Source of the DNA: Liquorilactobacillus sucicola DSM 21376 = JCM 15457
GTDB lineage: Bacteria; Bacillota; Bacilli; Lactobacillales; Lactobacillaceae
Direction: 5' to 3'
Assembly (NCBI RefSeq): GCF_000612445.1
Contig: NZ_BALC01000005.1
Location: 102,224-166,223, forward strand
Length of the DNA: 64,000 nt
Of this stretch, positions 48,125 through 57,477 are shown piece after piece (the first letter of the stretch is position 1; the number at the start of each line of letters is the position of its first letter). Position numbers and translations under genes: made by a program. Below the pieces are notes generated by a model. That model did no database searches, was not told the DNA's origin, and saw nothing but the letters and a program-made list of their open reading frames with translations.

Positions 48125-48262
48125 ATGTTGAACCAAAACATAAAGAAAGACCAACAAGTCATGTGTATGAATGTTAGTCTATGTTGTGCCATGTGCAACA
48201 TGTGTTTTGGTGTATCAAAAAACGTAGATTGGCACGGGAAATTACTTCAAAATGGATTTTAG
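48125..48262 (+). CDS. Small Cys/Met-rich leader peptide
   Basis: A 45-codon ORF from the ATG at 48125 to TAG, with AAAGGAG 9 bp upstream and a strong promoter ahead. Residues 13-27 hold five Cys and four Met (pattern MCMxxxxCCxMCxMC). The rest is unremarkable. A strong terminator lies 43 bp after its stop and before the proC-like gene. Nine bases inside the ORF (48223-48231) can pair with the terminator's left arm (48314-48322), using two G-U pairs. This is the layout of an attenuator sensing charged Cys or Met tRNA. Alternatively it could be a metal-binding micro-protein (two CxxC motifs). The ORF and composition are directly seen; the role is inferred. Confidence 0.75.
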   Translation: MLNQNIKKDQQVMCMNVSLCCAMCNMCFGVSKNVDWHGKLLQNGF

Positions 48263-48305
48263 AGATGCGACTAATGGATTAGTGCAATTTTAATATCTTT
48301 GGTGA

Positions 48306-48341
48306 AGAACCGGCGATCTGCGCAGATCGCTGGTTCTTTTT
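48306..48341 (+). terminator. Attenuator-type terminator before proC-like operon
   Basis: A 15-bp stem, AGAACCGGCGATCTG / CAGATCGCTGGTTCT, one G-U pair and a two-base loop, then TTTTT. It is one of the strongest hairpins in the window and stands between the leader ORF and the first operon gene. Confidence 0.88.
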
Positions 48342-48390
48342 GTTTTATATACAACACAGTTTGTGGGGAAATTGAAAGGGGAACATGCAA

Positions 48391-49199
48391 ATGACAGTTA
48401 CAGTTTATGCAGTTGGCGGAGGCCAAATGGCTGAGGCAATTTTACGAGCGGCTTTAAAAAAGGAAGTTATTGATCCATCTTCCACGACAGTGACCGATAT
48501 TGCAGAACAACGAGTTGAATATTTACGTGAAAAATATGGTTTTGACACACAAGCAGAGCTTGATAAGAAGAAATTGACCACGGCCGACATTATTCTATTG
48601 GGGATCCGGCCCCAAGATAACTGGAAGGAAACAATTGCTCAAATCGGAGCAACTCAAACAAAAGCGCAGGTTATCTCGATTATCGCGGGAGTCACATTAG
48701 CACAACTGCAAAAAGCGAGTGAATCAAAACTGGCATTAACACGAATCATCCCTAATACCTTGACCGATACAGGCTATGGTTATTCTGGAGCTGCACTTGG
48801 GGGGAAGCTGACCGAGAGTTAGTGACACCTTTCCTAGAAAGTTTTGGCAAAGTTGATTTTATTCCAGAGGAGCAAATCGACATTTATACAGGCTATGCAG
48901 TTTGTGGCCCCAATTATGTTTACAACTTTTACATTGCGCTTACCAACGCTGGAGTTCTTAGTGGGCTTTCACGCAAACAGGCAAATGCAGTTGCGCTTGA
49001 GAACTTAAAGGGAGCAGCTGAGTTCCTCGAACTGACCGGTAAGCATGCCTATGAGTTATTAGACATCAACAATTCTGCTGGTGGAGTTGGAATTGCAGCG
49101 CAGCATGCAATAGATGCTAGCGATTTTGCAGCAGGAATTCAAAATGCAGTGCTAGCTGCAGTAAAACGGACAACTGAATTAGGAAAGAAGGATGAATAA
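48391..49199 (+). pseudogene. proC: Pyrroline-5-carboxylate reductase family protein, one frameshift
   Basis: A ProC-fold NAD(P) oxidoreductase. Start ATG at 48391, 8 bp after AAAGGGGA; the ATG at 48385 is too close to it. VYAVGGGQMAEAI is the nucleotide fold, IIAGVTLAQLQ and RIIPNTLTDTGYG the core, and AGGVGIAAQHAIDASDF the C-terminal dimer helix. One A is missing near 48812 (GAAGAG read as GAGAG), ending the frame early; repair gives about 269 residues, the family norm. Whether it truly makes proline is uncertain: it heads a mixed operon with VOC, UroD-like and M20 genes behind a Cys/Met-type leader. Its TAA overlaps the next ATG. Confidence 0.85.
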
Positions 49200-49972
49200 T
49201 GACTAAACTCAATTGGGATCATACAATGATCAACATCAAAGATTTAGCAACGGCAACTGAAATTTTAAAAGAAAAAGGAATTACTTTTAAAGCTGGGGGT
49301 GAACATAAACGCTGGGGAACAGGCAATGCCCTTGGATACTTCGGACTAAATTATATTGAGTTGATAACTGTTGCAGATGAAAAAGTTGCACGAACAGTCA
49401 AACGTACAGATGGGGCAGCAGTCTATGACGCGATACAGGATTATTTTGCCGATGTCCAGCGTCTTAACACAATTGCAGTCAGGTCAGACGATATAGAAGA
49501 AACACATCGACGTTTGAAAGAACAAGGTGTTGCAGTAGGGCCAATTGAGGAGGGGCAACGTTTAGATCCGCAGGGAAAATTGATCAGTTGGAAGATATTC
49601 TTCGTTAATGATCACCTTGCACAGGATTTGCCTTACCCATTTTTTATTCAGTGGAAAGGCGATGATGCCAGCCGCTTTGATAATTTATCCAAACAGGGCT
49701 TGATAGTCAAGCACCCCGGTGGTGATCTAAGAGTCTTTGCGGCAAATTTTGAAGTTATTGAACCACAAGCAATCGCTGCTAAGTGGGGCGACTTACTTCA
49801 ACTTCCTGTAATAACGGAGGATAATGGATCGGCATTGCTCAAGTTCAATGAACGGCAACTGAAATTCACACAAGGAACGCTGAATCATTTGGTTAGCTTG
49901 GACTTCACAGGTGCTGAGCAAGAATTGCAGGGTCAGACCATAAAAATAGATAAAGTTACGTTTAACTTTTGA
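49199..49972 (+). CDS. VOC family protein (glyoxalase-like)
   Basis: A 257-residue protein of the vicinal-oxygen-chelate fold, larger than single-module glyoxalases. WDHTMINIKDLATATEILKEKG and GTGNALGYFGLNYIELI form the first module; RLNTIAVRSDDIEETHRRL starts the second, and VSLDFTG the end. It resembles the Glyoxalase_3-like group, whose substrates are unknown. It overlaps the proC-like gene by one base (TAATG), so it is translationally coupled. Metal ligands cannot be fixed from sequence alone. Confidence 0.82.
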   Translation: MTKLNWDHTMINIKDLATATEILKEKGITFKAGGEHKRWGTGNALGYFGLNYIELITVADEKVARTVKRTDGAAVYDAIQDYFADVQRLNTIAVRSDDIEETHRRLKEQGVAVGPIEEGQRLDPQGKLISWKIFFVNDHLAQDLPYPFFIQWKGDDASRFDNLSKQGLIVKHPGGDLRVFAANFEVIEPQAIAAKWGDLLQLPVITEDNGSALLKFNERQLKFTQGTLNHLVSLDFTGAEQELQGQTIKIDKVTFNF

Positions 49973-49989
49973 GAAGGATGGATAGATAT

Positions 49990-50524
49990 ATGAAACTAGG
50001 TAAATTTAAGAAAAACTTGCTCATAGCTTTTACTTTTGGGGCAACATTAGGCGGAGTTCTTGTGTCACAAGCTGATGATGCAGCTGCAACAATCCGCTAT
50101 TATCTTGGAACAGTGGGACGAGTATGTCAGGCCGAGTGACTTGGAGGTTCTTAGCACTGCCAAGAGTATTAAAGACAACAATATTTTGCATATTTGTGGA
50201 TTTAATAATAAACGCAATAATTTGAAGTCATATCGTGAGTATCTTTTTAAGGCAGTAAATTGGGCAACACATGTTGAAAATGTTAGTTTGCCGCAGGGTA
50301 GGAAAATCTTTGGTGGACGAGCTGTTTTAGGCGGTTTTTCCAACACAGCAAAGGATACCTTGTTTCAAGCCGATCGTGAAGAGTTGATCCTTGAAACACA
50401 GCGATTGATCAGTGAGACAGGAACAGAGGGATACTTAGTAGGAGCTGACTGCAGTATTCCTTTTGAGACAACAGATCAGCGGCTGCGATGGATTAATAGG
50501 ACTGCGTATGCCTATAATAAGTAA
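49990..50524 (+). pseudogene. UroD/MtaA-like methyltransferase fragment with foreign N-terminus
   Basis: From about 50110 the frame starting at 50060 encodes the last 135 or so residues of a uroporphyrinogen-decarboxylase-family protein: QWDEYVRPSDLEVL, NILHICGF, AVNWATHVENVSL, FGGRAVLGGFSN and GYLVGADCSIP. Roughly 190 N-terminal residues, including the usual active-site entry, are absent. In another frame, a 49-codon ORF starts at 49990 with a good GAAGGATGG site and begins with a signal-like hydrophobic segment (NLLIAFTFGATLGGVLV). This is not a single-base frameshift but a deletion or junction. Members of this family include corrinoid methyltransferases, which would fit a sulfur/methyl operon, but this copy cannot be functional as read. 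Confidence 0.65.
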
Positions 50525-50550
50525 TATGTAAAAACTAAAGGGGAAAGATA

Positions 50551-51699
50551 ATGGTTGAGATAACAAATGCAGCAGAAGTTCAGAAGTCTTTGGTTGAAAT
50601 TTATCATCATTTGCATCAACATCCAGAACTGTCAGATCATGAATTTGAGACTAGCGCATTAATTCGTTCAAAGTTAAAGGAGTGGGGCGTTTCTCTTACC
50701 GAGACCCAGCTTAAAACAGGTGTTATTGCAGAAATTAATTCTGGTCAAGAGGGGCCTACTATCGCTTTGCGAGCGGATATTGATGCCTTGCCAATTCAAG
50801 AAACGACCAAGCTAGCATTTGCTTCACAAAATGCAGGTATTATGCATGCTTGTGGCCATGATATACATATAACGGCGCTCTTAGGAGCAGCTTATGTTTT
50901 TACGCAACAGCCGCTTGACTTTAAGGGCAAGATCCGGCTTATTTTTCAGCCATCTGAAGAAGCGAATGAAGGTGCACTTCAGGTAATCGATGCTGGACAT
51001 GCCAAAGGGGTTGATGCCATCTTAGGGCTGCATGTTAAACCGGGGAAACCAGTTGGAAACATAGGAATTAGGGCTGGTTATGTGGCGGGATCAATTGACA
51101 AATTCAATGTTACGATTGAAGGAACCGAAACCCATGCAGCACACCCTGACCAGGGTACAGATGTCATTGTGGCTTTAACAGATATAGTAGGAGCATTGCA
51201 GACTATTATTAGTCGTAATGTTGAACCAACATCTAGTGCAGTTTTAAGTGTGACAGAATTACACGCAGGAACTGCTTGGAACATTATTCCCAGAACAGCA
51301 ACTTTTTCCGGGACGGTCCGCGTTTTGGGGAAAAAGGAGCGTGAACTTATACGTACTAGGTTTAAAGAGCTTGTTTCACAGCTTAGTGCAGCATATCGAG
51401 TAAATGCCAAGATAGATTGGTATGTCGGCGATCCGGCAGTCTATAATGATCCCGATCTGTCGGAGATCGTAAAAGATGAAACGGGGAAGTTTACAAAGGT
51501 CTTCGAAAGTCACGCAGAACTTGGTAGTGATGATTTTTCCTGTTATCAAGAATTGCTGCCGGGAGTTTATGCTCATCTTGGTGTAGGTGATACTGGGCAA
51601 GTGCATCATTCTGATTTTGCACCAGATGAAAATGCAATTCTGACAGGTGTTTCATACTATGTTAATAACACATTGCGTTTACTTGAAGAGCTTAGATAG
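50551..51699 (+). CDS. M20 family amidohydrolase (YxeP-like)
   Basis: A metal-dependent amidohydrolase of 382 residues. HLHQHPELSDHEFET, ALRADIDALPIQE, MHACGHDIHITALLGAA (metal His and Asp), QPSEEANEGA (catalytic Glu) and the last metal His near HHSDFAPDE are all visible, with the dimerisation domain in between (THAAHPDQGTDVIVAL). Related Bacillus enzymes deacylate N-acyl-cysteine or S-modified cysteine derivatives; others act on N-acetyl amino acids. AAGGGGAAAG lies 5-6 bp before the ATG. It is the last gene of the leader-controlled operon, followed by a strong terminator. Sulfur scavenging is inferred from context. Confidence 0.9.
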   Translation: MVEITNAAEVQKSLVEIYHHLHQHPELSDHEFETSALIRSKLKEWGVSLTETQLKTGVIAEINSGQEGPTIALRADIDALPIQETTKLAFASQNAGIMHACGHDIHITALLGAAYVFTQQPLDFKGKIRLIFQPSEEANEGALQVIDAGHAKGVDAILGLHVKPGKPVGNIGIRAGYVAGSIDKFNVTIEGTETHAAHPDQGTDVIVALTDIVGALQTIISRNVEPTSSAVLSVTELHAGTAWNIIPRTATFSGTVRVLGKKERELIRTRFKELVSQLSAAYRVNAKIDWYVGDPAVYNDPDLSEIVKDETGKFTKVFESHAELGSDDFSCYQELLPGVYAHLGVGDTGQVHHSDFAPDENAILTGVSYYVNNTLRLLEELR

Positions 51700-51732
51700 T
51701 TATGCAGCACCTTGATTACGAATAGCCAGATA

Positions 51733-51785
51733 AAGAAGAGATTAGTGAAGATCGAAGAACAATTTTCGCTAATCTCTTCTTTTTT
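51733..51785 (+). terminator. Terminator after M20 amidohydrolase
   Basis: AAGAAGAGATTAG and GAA arms pair with TTC and CTAATCTCTTCTT, with a bulge and a purine-rich loop, then six T. It ends the operon begun at 48.1 kb. Confidence 0.85.
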
Positions 51786-51807
51786 GAAGGTCTTATAGCA
51801 CAGTCCC

Positions 51808-51897
51808 ATTCCGTCTGTATAAACGTGTTCCATAAGTCAAAATGCTTCGTCTGTCTCGAATTACTCATATCCTAAAATGCAGTTAATGCTCGAATCC
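51808..51897. repeat. Dispersed palindromic intergenic repeat, copy 6 (reverse, partial)
   Basis: ATTCCG, TATAAACGTGTTCCATAAGTCAAAATGC (28 bases, given here as two parts: TATAAACGTGTTCC and ATAAGTCAAAAT) and CGAATTACTCATA match the reverse complement of copies 1 and 2; the distal arm is lost or scrambled. It begins about 20 bp after the M20 terminator, between convergent genes. No gene is visible in 51700-52089. Confidence 0.75.
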
Positions 51898-52089
51898 TAA
51901 CGACTATAAGATACATTTCCGTCTTTACAAGCTAAAATTTAGAGAAAACAAATATAGAATTTTCAGTGAATACATTGAGAGGAGGCAATCCAACAAAATT
52001 GTTATTCAAAATCAGTTTTTATCCGTAATACACAACTACAATGTTATTAGATATTTTGAAATGCCGGGTCTGTACAGCAAATATCCGTG

Positions 52090-53445
52090 TTATTTTTTTT
52101 GTGGCGACTTGAGATAAAGGTAAAAGATAATCTCTGTTATTAGTAAAAGCAAAACAGTAAACCATATTGCAAGGCGTGTTCCAGTGACGAAAGATGCTGG
52201 TATGTCAGCGATTACGATCATAACTGTGACCGAAACGGCCGCGGCAACCTGTCTGAATGCGTTGTTTAAGGCCGTAGCATGACTGACATGCAATACTTCG
52301 ACATCTTTGAATGCTTCAGACATGGCGGGTGAAAATACCAGTGAGTTGCCGATCATACGCACCATATAGGCACAGGTGATAAGCCAGATTGGTGTCTGAA
52401 CATTGATTGTTATAAAGGGAATTGTGGCGATCAGCATCAAAGCAACTCCAAGGCTGATCATTAGTTTGGGACCATGTGCGTCATAGTACCTTCCTGCTAG
52501 TGCAGCAAAAAGAGCGTTGGCAATTGCTCCCGGTAGCAGGATAAGTCCTGCATGCATGCTACTTAATCCCGCAGCGCTTTCGACAAAAATCGGAATGATC
52601 TGCTCAGTACCTATCAAAACCATGAAGGCAAGTACTCCAACGAATGTCAGCATTCTAAAAGAACGAAGTTTTAGCAGTTCAATCCGCAGCATGGGTTCAG
52701 AGAGTTTAAGCTGACGGCGGGCAAAAATTGCTAAAATTGCGCCCCCCACGACTAACATCACTAAACCACCCCAGAAGTTCTGCTGGAAGACAGTTAAACT
52801 GGCTAAAGCCAGACCTGATCCAATAAGTGAGAGAAAAACAGACAGAAGGTCAATTTTAACTTGACGTTTTTCAGAATAATTTGGAAAAACAAGGTAGGCA
52901 ATAATCCATATCAATAAAGCAAAAGGCAAAAGTAGGATGAATAAATAATGCCAGTTGAAGTAATTAAGAATAACGCCGGCGATTGTAGGACCAATGGCCG
53001 GACCGGATGAGATTACCAAACCTGACATTCCTAATACGGTCCCGCGTTTTTCTGCCGGATAGATCGTGACCATTGTTGTCATTTGGAAGGACATTAGAAT
53101 TCCGCCCGCACAGGCCTGCAGCAGGCGCGCAGCCAGTAGCATCCAAAAATTGGCGGCGAAGCTCCCTAATAAGATTCCAAGTATGAAAACAGCGGTCGTT
53201 GTCAAAAAGACCTGTCTGTTTGTGTATTTGTCATATAGGTTTGAGGACAAAGGTGTTACTATTCCAATAATCAGCATGTAGCCGGTAGTAAGCCATTGGG
53301 CACTGGTCAGCGATACATGCAGTGTATGCTGAATAACTGGCAGAGCAGTTACCATCATTGTTTGACTAGCTAGATTAAAGAAAGTTGAGATTAGGACTAG
53401 TGCCGTAACAATAGTTCTCTTATGCTTGCTCATTTCTGAAGACAT
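52090..53445 (-). CDS. MFS transporter, DHA2-type drug exporter
   Basis: A proton-driven exporter of 451 residues with at least 12 hydrophobic segments. ALPVIQHTLHVSLTSAQWLTTGYML is the first-loop motif, LYDKYTNRQVFL the motif A equivalent, and GLVISSGPAIGPTIAG the antiporter motif C in segment 5. This sequence points to the EmrB/QacA (DHA2) branch, somewhat shorter than the usual 14-segment forms. AAAGGAAC precedes the ATG. The substrate is unknown. It is monocistronic, and the 318 bp upstream of it hold no gene. Confidence 0.9.
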   Translation of the reverse strand: MSSEMSKHKRTIVTALVLISTFFNLASQTMMVTALPVIQHTLHVSLTSAQWLTTGYMLIIGIVTPLSSNLYDKYTNRQVFLTTTAVFILGILLGSFAANFWMLLAARLLQACAGGILMSFQMTTMVTIYPAEKRGTVLGMSGLVISSGPAIGPTIAGVILNYFNWHYLFILLLPFALLIWIIAYLVFPNYSEKRQVKIDLLSVFLSLIGSGLALASLTVFQQNFWGGLVMLVVGGAILAIFARRQLKLSEPMLRIELLKLRSFRMLTFVGVLAFMVLIGTEQIIPIFVESAAGLSSMHAGLILLPGAIANALFAALAGRYYDAHGPKLMISLGVALMLIATIPFITINVQTPIWLITCAYMVRMIGNSLVFSPAMSEAFKDVEVLHVSHATALNNAFRQVAAAVSVTVMIVIADIPASFVTGTRLAIWFTVLLLLITEIIFYLYLKSPQKK

Positions 53446-53796
53446 GACTAGTTCCTTTCATAAATATAAATAATAGGTAGAAAAAATTATTAGTGCGTAT
53501 CCATGTTATATGTATTTTGAAACAAATTCAAGCGCATCCTATTAAGATAACTAGCTAAAGAAGATAATTCGGGTAATAATATGTTTTTTGGACTATTCAA
53601 ATCTAATATACGTGTATGCAGTAGGTAGTCTAATGATATCGGACGGGTGAAAAAGGGCTTATAAGTAATGGTACAAAAGGTTTTTACGTTTAAAAATGAA
53701 ACCTGAGGCTATAAGTGTGATTGCGGTTTTGTTCGGGAAAGGCTATACTATAAAATAAGTTAAATGGAATTGAAAATAAAAAATGAGGTGGCACCC

Positions 53797-54066
53797 ATGA
53801 AAGCTATTTTAACAACGATCGGTAAAGATCAAGTCGGAATTATTGCTGGAGTAAGTCATTTTCTTGCTGAAAAGAACATTAACATTTCAGATGTGTCACA
53901 GACGATTATGAATGGATACTTCACGATGATGATGATGGTTGAGATTCAAGACAATAAAACGGATTTTGCGATTTTGGCGCAACAACTGGATGAACTTGGA
54001 AAACAGTTGGGAGTCGAAATCAAGATTCGGCGTGAAGAGATATATGATGCGATGCATCAACTGTAG
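53797..54066 (+). CDS. ACT-domain protein (UPF0237 type)
   Basis: An 89-residue single ACT domain, start ATG at 53797 with GAGGTGG ahead; the frame extends upstream without a site. KAILTTIGKDQVGIIAGVS and INISDVSQTIMNGYFTM are typical of amino-acid-sensing ACT folds. The gene is almost always found next to a PFL-family (UPF0210) gene, as here 10 bp downstream, so it probably regulates or partners that protein. Its ligand is unknown. Confidence 0.92.
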   Translation: MKAILTTIGKDQVGIIAGVSHFLAEKNINISDVSQTIMNGYFTMMMMVEIQDNKTDFAILAQQLDELGKQLGVEIKIRREEIYDAMHQL

Positions 54067-54076
54067 GAGGAACTAA

Positions 54077-55420
54077 ATGGAGACAGAAAAAATCAAAGAA
54101 ACAATCCATATGATATCTGATGAAAACCTAGATGTGCGTACAATCACGATGGGAATTTCTCTGTTGGATTGTATTGATAGTGATAGCGATGTTGCATGTG
54201 AACGTATTTATCAAAAAATAACAACTAAAGCTAAAAATCTGGTGGAAGTTGGACATCAAATTGAGATAGAGTACGGAATTCCTATCATCAACAAGCGAAT
54301 TTCGGTCACGCCGATCTCAATTGTTGCTGCTGCATCGAACGATAAGGACTACTTCAAGTACGCACAGACCCTTGATAAAGCAGCAAAGGCTTTGGGGGTT
54401 AACTTCATAGGCGGTTTTTCAGCTTTAGTTCAAAAGGGCTATCAAACAGGTGATCTCAAATTGATTCGTTCGTTGCCGCGTGTGCTGGCTGAAACTGATT
54501 TAGTCTGTGCCTCAGTCAATGTCGGTTCAACCCGAAGCGGAATAAATATGGATGCTGTTGCTGAGATGGGAAAGGTAATTAAGCAAGCTTCTGAACTTTC
54601 TTTTATGTCTAATACTAAACTTGTTGTTTTCTGCAATGCAGTAGAGGATAATCCTTTTATGGCTGGGGCTTTTCATGGTGTGGGTGAACGCGATACAGTC
54701 ATCAATGTTGGGGTCAGCGGCCCAGGTGTCGTTAAGCATGCTCTTGAAGAAGTTAAAGGCAGCCCAATGGATGTTGTGGCTGAAACGATCAAGCAGACAG
54801 CATTCAAGGTGACAAGAATGGGTCAGTTAGTTGGAACGCTAGCTTCTGAACGACTGGGTGTTCCCTTTGGAATTGTCGATCTTTCTCTTGCACCTACACC
54901 GGCTGTGGGTGATTCTGTTGCCCAAATACTGGAAGAAATCGGATTAGAGCAAGTTGGGACGCATGGAACGACTGCAGCTCTAGCACTGTTGAATGATGCG
55001 GTCAAAAAGGGCGGTATTATGGCTTGCAGTCATGTTGGCGGACTTTCAGGCGCCTTTATTCCAGTATCTGAAGATGCAGGGATGATTGATGGGGTAAACA
55101 GCGGTTCTTTGAATATTGAGAAACTTGAAGCGATGACAGCAGTTTGTTCCGTAGGACTTGATATGATTGCGATTCCAGGTAAGACACCAGCTGAAACAAT
55201 TTCAGCTATGATTGCTGATGAAGCAGCAATCGGAATGATCAATAACAAGACTACTGCTGTCAGAGTTTTGCCGATTCAAGGTAAAAGTGTCGGCGACACA
55301 GTCGAATTTGGTGGTTTGCTAGGGCATGCACCCGTGATGGCAGTAAATTCAGCTTCATCCGCAGATATGATTCATCGCGGTGGCTTGATTCCAGCACCTA
55401 TTCATAGTTTTAAAAACTAA
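54077..55420 (+). CDS. PFL family protein (UPF0210)
   Basis: A 447-residue glycyl-radical-fold protein without a proven reaction. [56 protein letters not shown] (written [15 protein letters not shown] here) and [23 protein letters not shown] (in parts) are family-typical blocks. The length is normal. AGGAGG is 8 bp before the ATG. It forms a two-gene operon with the ACT protein and is followed by a terminator at 55532-55569. Confidence 0.92.
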   Translation: METEKIKETIHMISDENLDVRTITMGISLLDCIDSDSDVACERIYQKITTKAKNLVEVGHQIEIEYGIPIINKRISVTPISIVAAASNDKDYFKYAQTLDKAAKALGVNFIGGFSALVQKGYQTGDLKLIRSLPRVLAETDLVCASVNVGSTRSGINMDAVAEMGKVIKQASELSFMSNTKLVVFCNAVEDNPFMAGAFHGVGERDTVINVGVSGPGVVKHALEEVKGSPMDVVAETIKQTAFKVTRMGQLVGTLASERLGVPFGIVDLSLAPTPAVGDSVAQILEEIGLEQVGTHGTTAALALLNDAVKKGGIMACSHVGGLSGAFIPVSEDAGMIDGVNSGSLNIEKLEAMTAVCSVGLDMIAIPGKTPAETISAMIADEAAIGMINNKTTAVRVLPIQGKSVGDTVEFGGLLGHAPVMAVNSASSADMIHRGGLIPAPIHSFKN

Positions 55421-55531
55421 TTATCTAGTTGAACATGGGAAAAGTAAACGATTTTTACTTACAAGCAGGCACGAATGACTTTTAAAAGCTGATTTTTAGT
55501 AGCTCAGTAACAGAATATTTAGCATAAATAC

Positions 55532-55569
55532 AAAAAAGTGCGGCAATGCAACAATTGTCGTGCTTTTTT
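55532..55569 (+). terminator. Terminator after the PFL-family gene
   Basis: AAAAAAGTGCGGCAAT pairs with ATTGTCGTGCTTTTTT with three G-U pairs. The symmetrical A and T runs would allow bidirectional use. The remaining 220 bp to fruR are AT-rich and show no gene. Confidence 0.8.
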
Positions 55570-55790
55570 GGTGCAAGTTTTATTAAAAAAGTTGCATGAA
55601 TTGAGATTTATTTTTGCTTGTAACTATAGCTATAATAATGTTTTTATAAAAAATAATGATTGTTTTGATGCAAAATCTTTCAAAAACAATCAAATATACT
55701 TAATTATATGGCTAAAAATGAATTTTTTTGCGTTTTTATGATTGATTTTTAGTTTGTTAGGTGGTAACATATTTTCTGGGGGTAATGTAA

Positions 55791-56546
55791 GTGCTTGCAG
55801 AAGAACGGCAACAAGTTATCTTGTCTATGCTTAAAACAAGCAGTATTGTTAAGCTCCAAGATATTTGTAAGGAAGTAAAATGTTCTGAGTCGTCCGTAAG
55901 GCGCGATTTGCAATTATTAGAGGAAAAGGGTTTACTGATCAGAGTTCATGGAGGAGCGAAAGCCAAACACTCGTTGCAGCGTGAACTTGATATGACTGGA
56001 AAATCCTTGAGGAATGTACAGCAGAAGAGCTCAATTGCTAGGCTGGCTGCGGAACAGATTCAGGATGAAGATGTTGTATATCTGGATGCAGGAACGTCAA
56101 CGCTTGCGATGATCCAGTTTTTGCATTCTGGGCAGCATTTAACAGTCGTTACGAATGGGGTAATGCACGCATCAGCTCTGGCGGATCGAAATATCCGTAC
56201 GATTCTGGTTGGTGGTGAGCTGAAAACCACAACGAAAGCGATCATTGGTATTGAAACAATTAATTCATTACATCATTATCGCTTTAACAAGGCTTTTTTG
56301 GGTATAAATGGAGTTCATCCGCGGTTCGGTTATACAACCCCTGATCCAGATGAAGCCGCAGTTAAGAAAACTGCGATTGATCAAAGTGAGAGAAGTTATA
56401 TTTTAGCTGACGAATCGAAGATCGATCAGGTTTCATTCGTTAAGGTTGCAGAACTCGCGAAAGCAATTATTATTACTAACAAGCTGCCTAGAACAGTTCT
56501 CGATCAATACAGTAATCAAACAATAATTCAGGAGGTTTCAATATGA
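55791..56546 (+). CDS. fruR: DeoR-family repressor of the fructose operon
   Basis: A 251-residue DeoR-type regulator. The N-terminal HTH is VKLQDICKEVKCSESSVRRDLQLLEEKG, followed by the typical VHGGAK. The sugar-phosphate sensing domain has YLDAGTS, TNGV and ILADESKID. It starts at a GTG at 55791, about 8 bp after GGGGG. The first of fruR-fruK-fruA, it overlaps fruK by 4 bp. It most likely represses this operon and is relieved by fructose 1-phosphate. Confidence 0.92.
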   Translation: MLAEERQQVILSMLKTSSIVKLQDICKEVKCSESSVRRDLQLLEEKGLLIRVHGGAKAKHSLQRELDMTGKSLRNVQQKSSIARLAAEQIQDEDVVYLDAGTSTLAMIQFLHSGQHLTVVTNGVMHASALADRNIRTILVGGELKTTTKAIIGIETINSLHHYRFNKAFLGINGVHPRFGYTTPDPDEAAVKKTAIDQSERSYILADESKIDQVSFVKVAELAKAIIITNKLPRTVLDQYSNQTIIQEVSI

Positions 56547-57460
56547 TTTATACGGTAACGGTTAATCCTTCGATCGATTATATCGTCCAATTAGAAAAAC
56601 TTACGTTAGGTGAAGTTAATCGAATGGACTACGATACCAAATTACCTGGCGGTAAAGGAATCAATGTTTCGCGTATTTTAAAAGAGCTTGGCCAGGATAA
56701 CGTTGCACTTGGTTTTTTAGGAGGTTTCACGGGGAAATTCGTTGAAGACGCTCTTAAAGAAAAAAACCTCAAGACAAACTTTACGCATATTGCCGCTGAT
56801 ACGAGAATCAATGTTAAAGTCAAAGCACAAGATGAGACTGAGATCAACGGGAAAGGCCCTGAGGTAACAGGTGAAGAAATTGCAGCGTTTAAAAAGCAAT
56901 TTGATAATCTGACAAGTGAAGACGCTGTTATTTTATCAGGAAGCTTGGTTCCAAGTTTAGGACAGGATTTTTATTTTGATTTAATTAAGCTGGTTCGCTC
57001 AAAAGGTGCACAATTTGTGATTGATACAACTGGTGAAAGCCTGATGAAGACTCTTAAAGAAAACCCACTTGTTGTAAAACCAAATCACCATGAACTCGCT
57101 GAACTGTTCGGAGTCAAATTCAACGGAATTGATGACATCGTTACTTATGGCAAAAAGCTGTTAGAGTTAGGTGCACAACATGTACTTATTTCAATGGCCG
57201 GCGATGGTGGACTGTTGATTACTCCTGATGAGGTTTATTACAGTAAGGCACCTAAGGGAACAGTTATCAACTCAGTTGGGGCCGGTGATTCAATGATTGG
57301 TGGCTTCGTAGGAACATTTGCTGCTACTAAAGACCCAGTTGAGAGTTTTCGTTATGGTCTTGCTTGCGGAAGTGCAACTGCATTTTCTGAAGACTTGGCT
57401 GATCGTGCAAAGATTGATGAGATCTTGCCTGCAATAAAAATTGAAAAATATTCTAAATAG
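56543..57460 (+). CDS. fruK: 1-Phosphofructokinase
   Basis: A PfkB-family kinase converting fructose 1-phosphate to fructose 1,6-bisphosphate. The 305 residues show NPSIDYIVQL, the sugar-binding GGKGINVSRIL, KPNHHELAELFG, and VGAGDSMIGGFVG with the catalytic Asp (PfkB signature 2). AGGAGG lies in the end of fruR, and translation is coupled through the ATGA overlap. The start of fruA follows 17 bp after its stop. Confidence 0.95.
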   Translation: MIYTVTVNPSIDYIVQLEKLTLGEVNRMDYDTKLPGGKGINVSRILKELGQDNVALGFLGGFTGKFVEDALKEKNLKTNFTHIAADTRINVKVKAQDETEINGKGPEVTGEEIAAFKKQFDNLTSEDAVILSGSLVPSLGQDFYFDLIKLVRSKGAQFVIDTTGESLMKTLKENPLVVKPNHHELAELFGVKFNGIDDIVTYGKKLLELGAQHVLISMAGDGGLLITPDEVYYSKAPKGTVINSVGAGDSMIGGFVGTFAATKDPVESFRYGLACGSATAFSEDLADRAKIDEILPAIKIEKYSK

Positions 57461-57477
57461 ATAAGGAAGTGTTTTTA

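Noticed and set aside
53783..53797. GAGGTGGCACCC resembles the T-box sequence before the ACT-domain gene
   Set aside because: It is only the ribosome site region; there is no specifier stem or terminator/antiterminator structure upstream.
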